Assembly: GCA_030427505.1 (NCBI GenBank)
Contig: JAUICH010000008.1
Coordinates: 1 to 64,000, forward strand
DNA: 64,000 nucleotides
Source: Verrucomicrobiia bacterium
GTDB taxonomy: Bacteria > Verrucomicrobiota > Verrucomicrobiia > Verrucomicrobiales > DEV007
Reading direction: 5' to 3'
The notes beneath the pieces were generated by a model. The model was not told the DNA's origin, made no database searches, and saw only the letters and a program-made list of their open reading frames with translations. Shown in pieces: positions 1-7,536 of the stretch (positions within the stretch are counted from its first letter, which is position 1; every line of letters begins with the position of its first letter). A program made the translations under genes and the position numbers.

Positions 1-199
1 TGGACAAATTGGAGAACGGACCGGAAATGAGGAAAAGGAAAGAGAACCCAGCGCCGCGAAGCGGCGAATATCTGGAGACGCGGCCCATTTTTCGCCTGGC
101 TTTGTTCCCGCTCGCTCTATTGGGGATAGGCCCAATGCCGTTCGCGGCGCCTTGCCAGACAAAAAATGCTCTCGCGCCGGTCCGCCTCCAATGTGTCCA
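1..199. repeat. Fold-back (MITE-like) element with 23-24 bp terminal inverted repeats
   Basis: Positions 1-24 and the reverse complement of 177-199 match at about 21 of 24 positions; both begin TGGACA, one base, ATTGGAG and both end CGGACCGG. Inside are nested smaller stems: 96-100 with 154-158 (CTGGC/GCCAG) and 119-124 with 131-136 (ATTGGG/CCCAAT). I see no transposase; a 66-codon reading frame inside has no recognisable features. The left arm starts at the window edge, so the element may extend further. It could be a miniature inverted-repeat transposable element, a large REP-like hairpin or a structured RNA. Confidence 0.55.
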
Positions 200-362
200 C
201 ACTGCCTAGGCTACCTGTTCTGGCGGAAGTTGCGGAGCGTCCTCCGGGCTCGGCGGGCAAGAAAATGCCGCAAACGAGTCCTGAACAGCGGTGGCCATTC
301 GTCGTATAATTGAATCAAATATCTGAAACGCGGTTCGTCCGCCTGGAAACCACGCCATCACC
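200..362. other. Non-coding leader region before the YCII/sigma operon
   Basis: Together with the fold-back element this makes a gene-free stretch of about 360 bases. Nothing coding is convincing here. It carries the promoter-like pair at 282-310 and a short leader up to the first start codon. Confidence 0.5.
282..310 (+). promoter_or_regulatory. Sigma-70-type promoter for the YCII/sigma-factor operon
   Basis: A perfect TATAAT (305-310) lies 17 bases after TGAACA (282-287), which matches four of six -35 positions. The predicted start near 317 would leave a leader of about 46 bases before the ATG at 363. Seen by eye only. Confidence 0.45.
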
Positions 363-779
363 ATGAACTCACCGTACACGGAAGATAATAAACCTGAATA
401 CCTGCTGCTGTTCCGGGGCAACGACTGGGATCAAGGCCTGTCGCCCGAACAGATCCAGCAGATCATGAGTCAGTGGATGGCGTGGTTTGAACGCCTGGGA
501 AAAGAAGGCACCCTCAGGGCCGGTCAGCCCCTGATGGATGAGGGGATGGTCATAGAAGGGAAAGGCGGGCAAGTCGTGTCGGATGGTCCATTCCCCGAAT
601 CCAAGGAGACCATCGGCGGGTATTTCCTGCTGCGGGTGGATACCTACGAGGAAGCGCTGGCCGCCGCCCGGCAGTGCCCAGCGCTGGAACATGGCTTGCG
701 GATCGAGATCCGGCCCGTGGCGGCCATGTGTGGCGTCGAACGCCGCCGCCGTGACCTTGTGGCCGGGGCGACGGCGTAA
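363..779 (+). CDS. YCII-related (DGPF) domain protein
   Basis: This 138-residue protein has the YCII/DGPF fold: an opening beta strand (EYLLLFRGNDW), a long helix around residues 22-42, and the name-giving DGPF motif followed by ESKE near residues 74-82, then a second strand-helix unit (GGYFLLRVDTYEEALAAA). The family is small and ferredoxin-like; its biochemical role is not established. It sits 16 bases ahead of an ECF sigma factor of the type usually encoded beside DGPF proteins, so the two are almost certainly co-transcribed and functionally linked, perhaps with the DGPF protein as modulator or target. No clear Shine-Dalgarno precedes the ATG. Confidence 0.85.
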   Translation: MNSPYTEDNKPEYLLLFRGNDWDQGLSPEQIQQIMSQWMAWFERLGKEGTLRAGQPLMDEGMVIEGKGGQVVSDGPFPESKETIGGYFLLRVDTYEEALAAARQCPALEHGLRIEIRPVAAMCGVERRRRDLVAGATA

Positions 780-795
780 ACTCTTTGGAGAAAGC

Positions 796-2115
796 GTGAG
801 CCAGGTCCAGGACAGGCCCGAAGTCGCCCCAGCCGGAGACGTGTCCCGGCTGGCGGACCGCCTTTTCCGGCACGAGGCTGGAAAGCTGGTGTCCGTCCTG
901 ACCGGGATCTTCGGGATCGACCGCCTGCAGATGGCGGAAGACGTGGTGCAGGAGGCGCTGATTCGCGCGCTCAAGACCTGGCCCTTCTACGGCATACCGG
1001 AGAATCCCGCGGCGTGGCTGACCCAGACGGCCAAGCACCTCGCGCTAGACATCGTGCGGCGGGAGAAGAACTTCCGGGAGAAGGAATCGCAGATCGCCGT
1101 GTCCATGGAGCGATGGACCGGCGATTCCCAGAAAGGGGAAGATCCCCGTTTCGAAACCGAGATCGGCGATCAGGCCTTGCGCCTTATGTTCGCCTGCTGT
1201 CACCCGGTCATTCCCCAGGAGTCGCAGACGGCCCTGGCTCTCAAGACCCTCTGCGGATTCGGCACTTTGGAAATCGCGAAAGCTTTCCTGACCAGCGAAG
1301 CCGCCATTGCCAAGCGTTTGACCCGCGCCCGCCAGAAAATCCGGGAGCACCAGGTACCGTTTGAGATCCCATCCGGAGACGAACTGCCGCCCCGGCTGAC
1401 CAGCGTGCTGCAGACCATCTACCTGCTGTTTAATGAAGGCTACAAAGCCTCTTCGGGTGATGGGGTGGTGAAGGAAGATCTTTGTCAGGAAGCCATCCGG
1501 TTGGGTTCAGCACTGGCGGAACATCCCGTGGGCAACCGGCCCCGGACGCATGCGCTGGTGGCGCTCATGCAGTTAAACGCCGCCCGGCTGCCGGCGCGGA
1601 TGGACGCCAGCGGGGGCATCCTGCGCTTGCGGGATCAGGACCGCACGCTGTGGGACCGGTCCCTGATTGCGCGCGGCTTGATGCACCTGGCTCATTCCGC
1701 GGAGGGAGAGACCGTCAGCGAATATCATCTCCAGGCCGGGATCGCGGCCTGCCACTGCACGGCCCCTGACTACGAATCCACGGATTGGTCCCGGATTCTT
1801 TCCCTGTATGATCAACTCGCGCTTGTCGATCCGTCCCCCGTCGTGGCGCTTAATCGCGCCGTGGCCCTGGCCAACGTGGAAGGCCCTCAAGCCGGGATGG
1901 AAGCCGTGGAGGCCGTGGTGGAAGGCGGCCAGTTGGACGCCTACTACCTGCTCCATGCCGTGCTGGGAGAGTTCGAAGCCCAGCTCAGTCACTTTCAGTC
2001 CGCCGCCCACCACATCCGCAAAGCGCTCCAACTCGCGGAGGTCACCTCCGAACGGACCCTGCTTTCGGAGCGGCTCCAGGAGTGTGAAAGGCAGTTGGCT
2101 TTGGCCAGCTCTTAG
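796..2115 (+). CDS. RNA polymerase sigma factor, ECF42-like with long C-terminal extension
   Basis: Start chosen at GTG 796 because GGAG lies five bases upstream, just after the stop of the YCII gene; an open frame continues further upstream but overlaps that gene. The 439-residue protein has sigma region 2 (about residues 20-92, with AEDVVQEALIRA and the helix around DIVRRE) and region 4 (about 140-185, with a helix-turn-helix near GTLEIAKAFLTSEAAIAKRL). A C-terminal extension of about 250 residues resembles the helical, TPR-like tail of ECF42 sigma factors (often annotated DUF6596). There is no anti-sigma factor gene nearby, which fits this group; the tail is thought to control activity. 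The regulon is unknown. Confidence 0.85.
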   Translation: MSQVQDRPEVAPAGDVSRLADRLFRHEAGKLVSVLTGIFGIDRLQMAEDVVQEALIRALKTWPFYGIPENPAAWLTQTAKHLALDIVRREKNFREKESQIAVSMERWTGDSQKGEDPRFETEIGDQALRLMFACCHPVIPQESQTALALKTLCGFGTLEIAKAFLTSEAAIAKRLTRARQKIREHQVPFEIPSGDELPPRLTSVLQTIYLLFNEGYKASSGDGVVKEDLCQEAIRLGSALAEHPVGNRPRTHALVALMQLNAARLPARMDASGGILRLRDQDRTLWDRSLIARGLMHLAHSAEGETVSEYHLQAGIAACHCTAPDYESTDWSRILSLYDQLALVDPSPVVALNRAVALANVEGPQAGMEAVEAVVEGGQLDAYYLLHAVLGEFEAQLSHFQSAAHHIRKALQLAEVTSERTLLSERLQECERQLALASS

Positions 2116-2135
2116 GAAAGTCGCGGGTCCTATTT

Positions 2136-3311
2136 GTGGAGGTTGTTGACTCTAGCCTTGCGTCCGTCTGGTGGCACGGGTCACTTGGCTTTGTGTCCGA
2201 CTCACTTCGCCACTTTCTCCGGCAATTGTTTCAAGAAGCGCCGGGGCAGCGCATTCCCTTCGAGCGCTTCATGCGGGAGGCTCTCTATCATCCGGATCAC
2301 GGCTACTACACCCGGCACATTCGCGGGGTGGGGCACCGGGGAGATTTCTCCACGTCAGCGACCCTGTCTCCGGTATTGGGAAAGGCGGTTGCGCGGTGGA
2401 TCGAGCAGGAGACTCAATACTGGTCTGCTCAAGATTTGGGGGGCGAAGAAAAAGGGAAGGGTAGAAAAGCGGCATGGCCCTTGATCGAAATCGGCGCGGG
2501 CACGGGGGCTCTGGCGTTCAGCGTGCTGAAGGCGCTTCCCTTTTGGCGGCGCTGGCGCACGGCTTACCACATTGTGGAAGCCTCGCCGGTTCTGCGCGAA
2601 CAGCAGCAGGCCCTGTTGAAACGCTTCGGGAATCGCGTGCGGTGGCACGAACGCGTGGAAGATGCGTTGGAAGAATGTCAGGGCCGGGCGCTGATCTTTT
2701 CCAATGAACTGGTGGATGCCTTCCCGATCCTGGCGGTTTCCTGGAATGAAGAGGCAAAGCGCTGGGACGAAATCTTTGTCCGCTGGGAAGAGTCCGGCGG
2801 CGTGTGGGAGGAGTTGGTGCCCCTGGCTGAGTCCAGACCTGAAGTAGCGAAAACGGATTCCACGCTCTTTCCCCTGGGGCCGGAATTCCAGGCGGGGCAA
2901 CGCGGCGAAGTCCACCTCAGCTACCGCGGCTGGTGGTCGCGGTGGTCGTCTCAAGTGAAGGCGGGCAGCCTGCTCACCATCGATTACGGCGGTTCGCCCG
3001 TTGAACTCTACGAACGCCGGCCTAAGGGCACGTTGCGCGCCTACCATCATCACGAGCGGGAACCGGCGTCCCGCCTCTACCGGCGTTTTGGACGGCAGGA
3101 TCTCACGGCGGATGTAAACTTTGAGGACTTGGAAAACTGGGGCCGTGAACTGGGTTGGATCGCGGCTCGCTATTGCAGTCAGAAAGACTTCATCGAAACG
3201 TACTTGCCGGATGCGGGTAAGCAGCCCACCGACCGGCAGGCGGCCTTCTTGTTGCATGAAGATGGGGCGGGAAACGCCTTCCGGGTGCTGCATCAAAGGA
3301 AAGCGGAATAG
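2136..3311 (+). CDS. MidA/NDUFAF7-family class I SAM-dependent methyltransferase
   Basis: This up to 391-residue protein has the SAM-binding strand and glycine loop IEIGAGTGAL (about 117-126), the family motif GDFSTSATLSPVLG (about 69-82) and SNELVDAFPI (about 189-198), plus the late motif LLTIDYGG. These define the DUF185/MidA group, whose mitochondrial member NDUFAF7 dimethylates an arginine of complex I; the bacterial substrate is not established. The start is uncertain: GTG 2136 gives the longest product, GTG 2193 is equally possible, and none has a well-placed ribosome binding site. The gene follows the sigma factor by 20 bases, so read-through is possible. Confidence 0.8.
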   Translation: MEVVDSSLASVWWHGSLGFVSDSLRHFLRQLFQEAPGQRIPFERFMREALYHPDHGYYTRHIRGVGHRGDFSTSATLSPVLGKAVARWIEQETQYWSAQDLGGEEKGKGRKAAWPLIEIGAGTGALAFSVLKALPFWRRWRTAYHIVEASPVLREQQQALLKRFGNRVRWHERVEDALEECQGRALIFSNELVDAFPILAVSWNEEAKRWDEIFVRWEESGGVWEELVPLAESRPEVAKTDSTLFPLGPEFQAGQRGEVHLSYRGWWSRWSSQVKAGSLLTIDYGGSPVELYERRPKGTLRAYHHHEREPASRLYRRFGRQDLTADVNFEDLENWGRELGWIAARYCSQKDFIETYLPDAGKQPTDRQAAFLLHEDGAGNAFRVLHQRKAE

Positions 3312-3387
3312 AAATGCGCTTGCCCAGGCCCGGTGCTTCTGTTGTCTATCCTTTTGACCCGACCTGTATTCTCTGCCCCAGCCGCAA

Positions 3388-4056
3388 ATGGCCCTGATCA
3401 AGATCCCCGAACGCCGGGAGGCGAAAACAAAGAAGCGCACCTCGCGGCACGCGGCCGCCAGCCTGACCTTTGGGATGGTGGCGCTGCCGACCATCTTGCT
3501 CCTGGTGGGGTTCGCGCCCGCCGTGGCGGCAGTGGTCTGCGGGCACCTGGGGCTCAGCCGCATCCGGGAAAACGAGAAAACCGCCGGTGGAAAATCGCTC
3601 GCCTTCATTGGCCTGGCCATGGGCTACTTTTCGCTGGCCATTCTTCCCTTCTACCTGGTCGGGCTTTCGGTGGCGTGGCAGCAGTTTTATCCCCGGTTCG
3701 AGAACGTGCTGCACCATCCGGATCACGCCAAGAGCATCGCTTCAGCTCAGACGCTCTATGAAGCCTGCGAGCGCTATGCCACCGATCACAAGGGGCGATA
3801 TCCCGCCACATGGGAAGACCTGGAGAAAGGCTCTTACCTGAAGATTTCCGAGCTCGAGCAACTGCTGACCAGTCCCCACGCGCCGGAAAGCCAGACGCCC
3901 GCGTTCAAGCTCATCCGGCACGACCGGCCGGTGCTGGCGGCGGTGGCTTCGGAAGTGGTCGTCATATCAGAAGTAGCGCCCGCTTTTGTCGATAAGATTG
4001 TGGTCGTGAATGCCGACGGCAGTTGGGAGCTTAAGGCGAATCCGAACCAGCCCTGA
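3388..4056 (+). CDS. DUF4190-type membrane protein with soluble C-terminal domain
   Basis: The 222-residue product has a basic N-terminus (lysine and arginine rich, 1-20) and two hydrophobic segments at about 26-50 and 70-95, separated by the GHLGLSRIRENEKTAGG loop that is the hallmark of DUF4190. The remaining 120 residues are soluble; DHAKSIASAQTLYEACERYATDHKGRYP (split by a helix break) resembles the part of pseudopilin proteins that follows the membrane helix. Function unknown. It lies 76 bases after the methyltransferase and about 80 bases before the broken lysA. Confidence 0.65.
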   Translation: MALIKIPERREAKTKKRTSRHAAASLTFGMVALPTILLLVGFAPAVAAVVCGHLGLSRIRENEKTAGGKSLAFIGLAMGYFSLAILPFYLVGLSVAWQQFYPRFENVLHHPDHAKSIASAQTLYEACERYATDHKGRYPATWEDLEKGSYLKISELEQLLTSPHAPESQTPAFKLIRHDRPVLAAVASEVVVISEVAPAFVDKIVVVNADGSWELKANPNQP

Positions 4057-4079
4057 GCGCGGGGCTGGTGGGCGGGATC

Positions 4080-4107
4080 TTGATCCGGGAAAGGGGAGAC
4101 GTATCTT
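4080..4107 (+). promoter_or_regulatory. Weak promoter-like pair before lysA remnant
   Basis: TTGATC (4080-4085) and TATCTT (4102-4107) are 16 bases apart. Each differs from the sigma-70 consensus at two positions. The predicted start would be just upstream of the lysA remnant. Weak evidence. Confidence 0.2.
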
Positions 4108-4137
4108 CACCGCCACTACCAAAAAGCGACCGATACC

Positions 4138-5432
4138 ACGCATTCCTTTCACTACCAGAACGGGGCTCTTTGCTGCGAAGGCGTGGCCCTTAAGGACTTG
4201 GCCGATGCGCATGGCACGCCGCTGTATGTTTACAGCAAGGCCACCATTCTGGATCACTACCGCCGTCTGAACGCGGCGCTTGGCGGTTGGGTCATCTCAT
4301 TTGTTATGCCGTCAAGGCCAACTCCAACCTCGCCATCCTGAACCTCCTGGGTACCGGAGGCTCGGGCTTCGACATTGTTTCGGGGGGTGAACTGTTCCGC
4401 GTGCTGAAGGCCGGGGGAGACGCGTCCAAGTGCACCTTCGCCGGAGTCGGCAAGACGCGTCAGGAGATCGAGTACGCGCTTCAGCAGGGCATCCTGTGTT
4501 TCAATGCCGAGTCCGAAGCCGAAGTGCGTTTCCTGGACAAAGTAGCGGGCGAACTGGGCGTGAAAGCTCCGGTGGCCTTCCGCGTGAATCCGGACGTGGA
4601 TGCGAAGACCCACGCCTACATCTCCACGGGCAAGAGCGAGAACAAATTCGGCGTGGCTTTCGAGACGATTCGCGATGCGTACGCCCGCGCGGCGGAGCTG
4701 CCCAATATTCAACTGCGCGGCCTCCAGATGCACATCGGATCTCAGCTCACCTCCGTGAAACCCTTCCGCGAAGCCGTGGAAAAAGTGGGCACCCTGGCCA
4801 CGGAATTGAAAGAGACCCACGGCATCGAATTCTTCAGTATCGGCGGCGGCATCGGCATCGTCTACGAAGGCTCTCTGGCCAGCGGCGGCCCGGATTGGTG
4901 GCAGAGTCAGGCGGAGGATGAAAAGCCACTGACCATTGAGGAGTATGCCGCCAACCTGGAGCCGCTCCTTAAGCCGCTGGGCCTGAAGATTCTGTTCGAA
5001 CCCGGCCGTTTCCTGGTGGGCAACGCGGGCGCGATGATCACCCGCGTGCTCTATGAAAAGCGCGGCGCGGCGAAAGTCTTCAAGATTGTGGATGCGGGGA
5101 TGAATGACCTGATCCGTCCCGCGCTTTACCAGGGACACCACGACATTGTGCCCCTGAAGGAACCCGCCGGTGATTCCCTGGAAAAGATGGACGTGGTGGG
5201 GCCCGTGTGCGAAAGCAGCGACTTTTTCGCCAAGGACCGGGAACTGTAGCCGGTGGACGCAGGAGACTGTATCGCGATTCTCAGTTCAGGGGCCTACGGT
5301 TTCGTCATGGCCAGCAACTACAATTCCCGCCCTTTCCCGGCGGAAATCCTGGTGGATGGCGGCCAGGCCCACGTCATCCGCGAGCGGCAATCCTACGACG
5401 GCCTGGTCGCTGGGGAGAAAGTCCTGGCGTGA
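4138..5432 (+). pseudogene. lysA: Diaminopimelate decarboxylase, interrupted by a frameshift and an in-frame amber codon
   Basis: The product of an intact gene would make L-lysine from meso-diaminopimelate using pyridoxal phosphate. The N-terminal part (HYQNGALCCEGVALKDLA, then GTPLYVYSK) is read in one frame to about 4287. The rest, including the cofactor-lysine motif CYAVKANSN, continues in another frame, which implies one lost base in the TTGGG run at 4287-4291. At 5247-5249 an in-frame TAG interrupts the gene; beyond it the same frame reads the correct C-terminus (SSGAYGFVMASNYNSRP, ending at TGA 5430-5432). ACG stands at 4138 where relatives would have ATG; GTG 4183 is the nearest usable start. 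Everything else looks conserved, so decay is recent or the lesions are sequence errors. Confidence 0.8.
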
Positions 5433-5507
5433 TGCGGGTTGAGGGAAGCCCTTGAGACCTCCGGCGTCTCGCTTTATGATGAAGGGCACCCCTTTTCCCG
5501 AAGACAC

Positions 5508-6245
5508 ATGACTTCTCCGCCCCGTTTCGTGCTGTTCCTCCTCGCTACCCTGGGGGGATTTTTGGCATTCAGTCCGCCGCCGGTCCAGGCGCTGGATCTC
5601 CGGAACGAATACATTATCATCAGCGGGGGGCCTTCTCTCCGGTATTGGGAAAACTACCGCCGCGAACCGGAACGGCACGATCAGTGGTGGGGAAACTTCA
5701 TCCGCTCCGCCCGGGTCCGGATCGAGGACCTACAGAAAAAGGTCTCGCCGGACTTGAATATCACCTGGCTGGTTTACAAGCCCGGTTACATGCGGCGTCA
5801 ACAGGAAGACAGCCAGCCGCTGATCGAGAACATCGAAAGCGTGCGGGATAAGTACGGCATTCGCCTGGTCTGGTTTTACAAGGGAGACGACGTCATTCAT
5901 TACATCAACCAAGGCCAGAACCGGAACCGGGTGAAAGTCACGGGCCTGGAGTACTTTGGGCACTCCAACAAGTTTTGTTTCGTGTTCGACTACAGCAATG
6001 AAGTATTGGGAGCCTCCAAGTCTTACCTGCACGAGCGGGACTTATCGAAACTCGAAAAACGGGCTTTTGCCCCGGAAACTTATGCCAAGAGCTGGGGATG
6101 CCATACGGGGGAAAGCTTTTCCTCCGCCTTTCGCCGGGCCACGGGTATTCCGATGGTGGGCGCCATCGGGAAGACAAACTATTCCGAGATCTGGAAAGGG
6201 AATCTGCCCTTTCTCTCCAGCCCCGGCGGGTCCTGGTCTCAGTGA
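5508..6245 (+). CDS. Secreted protein of unknown function with conserved-looking His and Cys motifs
   Basis: ATG 5508 is chosen because it gives a normal signal peptide (hydrophobic residues 7-22, cleavage probably after PVQA, residue 28); the open frame starts further upstream. The mature part is about 217 residues. I do not recognise the family. Two motifs stand out: LEYFGHSNK (His152) and SWGCHTGES (Cys198). Their order and setting resemble the His-Cys dyad of caspase-fold (clan CD) peptidases, but the usual flanking motifs are not clear, so this is only a suggestion. The ORF stands alone between the lysA remnant and bioB. Confidence 0.6.
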   Translation: MTSPPRFVLFLLATLGGFLAFSPPPVQALDLRNEYIIISGGPSLRYWENYRREPERHDQWWGNFIRSARVRIEDLQKKVSPDLNITWLVYKPGYMRRQQEDSQPLIENIESVRDKYGIRLVWFYKGDDVIHYINQGQNRNRVKVTGLEYFGHSNKFCFVFDYSNEVLGASKSYLHERDLSKLEKRAFAPETYAKSWGCHTGESFSSAFRRATGIPMVGAIGKTNYSEIWKGNLPFLSSPGGSWSQ

Positions 6246-6399
6246 GGCCCCGCTTTTTTCAGCGCGGAAATGGGCTGGCTTTTCCGCCGGGCCTGTTTGA
6301 TATTCGCCCCTTGCCCTTTGAATATGGCTTGAGAGGAACGGTTTACGCTTCTTCCACAACGCCAGTCTTCTATTTATCTACCTACAGACAGCCGGTGTC

Positions 6400-7395
6400 A
6401 TGCGTTTCGACGAACTGAAGAGAGTTTACGAGCAGCCCTTTTTCGAACTCCTCAAGCAGGCCCGTGCCGTGCACGAAGCCCACTGGCCGGAGAATGAAGT
6501 GCAGCTTTGCACCCTGCTCAGCATCAAGACCGGTGGTTGTTCGGAGGACTGTTCCTACTGCGCCCAATCCGCCCGTTACAGCACCGGGGTGGACCGGGAG
6601 CAGCTCATGGAGACCTGCGACATTTTGAAACGCGCCGAGGCCGCCCGGTCCAATGGCTCCACGCGTTTCTGCATGGGCGCCGCCTGGAAAGGCGTAAGGG
6701 ACGGGACCAAGCGTTTCGATCAGGTGCTGGAGATTGTCCGCTCCGTCAGCGAATTGGGCATGGAAGTCTGCGTCACCCTGGGCGAGTTGGGCGCGGAAGA
6801 AGCCCGGAAGCTGCGCGAGGCGGGGGTCACGGCCTACAACCACAACATCGACACCTCTCCGGAGCACTATCCGAAAATCGTCTCCACCCACACGTTTCAG
6901 GACCGCCTGAACACCATCCGCCACGTTCAGGACGCCGGTATGTCGGTCTGCTGCGGCGGCATTGTCGGCATGGGCGAAACCGCGGATGACCGCCTGCGGA
7001 TGCTGGAAGTCCTCAGCGAGTTCAATCCCCAGCCGGAAAGCGTTCCGATCAATTCCCTCATGCCCATGCCGGGCACGCCGCTGGAAGGCGCCGAACCGGT
7101 TACGACTTTTGACCTTATCCGCATGATCGCCACCACCCGTATCGCGGTGCCGGGTGCCAAGGTGCGTCTCTCCGCGGGCCGGACGAACATGAGCGAAGAG
7201 ACCCAGACGCTGTGCTTCTTCGCGGGGGCGAACTCCATTTTCTACGGGGACAAGCTTCTCACCGCTTCCAATCCCCAGGCCCAGCAGGACCTGGCGCTCC
7301 TGGAAAAACTGAACCTGTCTCCCCAGACGCCGAACCCCGCCCTGACCGCGCCGGCGGTGGAAGCCTGCCGTCCGCTGGAACCGGCGATGAGCTGA
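6400..7395 (+). CDS. bioB: Biotin synthase
   Basis: This radical-SAM enzyme inserts sulfur into dethiobiotin to make biotin. The 331-residue protein has the cluster-binding motif CSEDCSYC with Cys47, Cys51 and Cys54. Other BioB hallmarks are the YNHNIDTSPE motif, the GGIVGMGE motif and the late NSIFYGDKLLT segment. Length is normal for the family. No other bio genes are adjacent, so it is transcribed alone; the 154-base upstream gap holds no recognisable BirA box. No clear Shine-Dalgarno precedes the ATG. Confidence 0.97.
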   Translation: MRFDELKRVYEQPFFELLKQARAVHEAHWPENEVQLCTLLSIKTGGCSEDCSYCAQSARYSTGVDREQLMETCDILKRAEAARSNGSTRFCMGAAWKGVRDGTKRFDQVLEIVRSVSELGMEVCVTLGELGAEEARKLREAGVTAYNHNIDTSPEHYPKIVSTHTFQDRLNTIRHVQDAGMSVCCGGIVGMGETADDRLRMLEVLSEFNPQPESVPINSLMPMPGTPLEGAEPVTTFDLIRMIATTRIAVPGAKVRLSAGRTNMSEETQTLCFFAGANSIFYGDKLLTASNPQAQQDLALLEKLNLSPQTPNPALTAPAVEACRPLEPAMS

Positions 7396-7400
7396 GAGTT

Positions 7401-7415
7401 CCTCCGCGCCGGAGG
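7401..7415. other. Small GC hairpin after bioB
   Basis: CCTCCG and CGGAGG (7401-7406 and 7410-7415) form a six-base stem with a three-base loop six bases after the bioB stop codon. It lacks a T-run, so it is at best a weak terminator or 3'-end stabiliser. Confidence 0.3.
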
Positions 7416-7536
7416 GGGGGGCGCGTCGGGAAAGTAGCCGCCGAGCCGCCGCTTCTTCGTTTCCGCCATGATTGCGTAGGGGCACGGACCGCCTTTCCGC
7501 TTGCCGGAGACTGGTGTTTCCGGCATGGGAAGTTTC

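Noticed and set aside
1-199. Integron attC site, because of the fold-back shape
   Set aside because: The arms lack the RYYYAAC and GTTRRRY core sites of attC and no integron cassette genes are nearby.
9-209. A 66-codon frame inside the fold-back element
   Set aside because: Composition looks random and the interval is better explained by the inverted repeats.
6246-6399. A biotin repressor (BirA or BioR) site before bioB
   Set aside because: Only half-site-like fragments (TTATCTA, GGTTTACG) are visible, without a palindrome.
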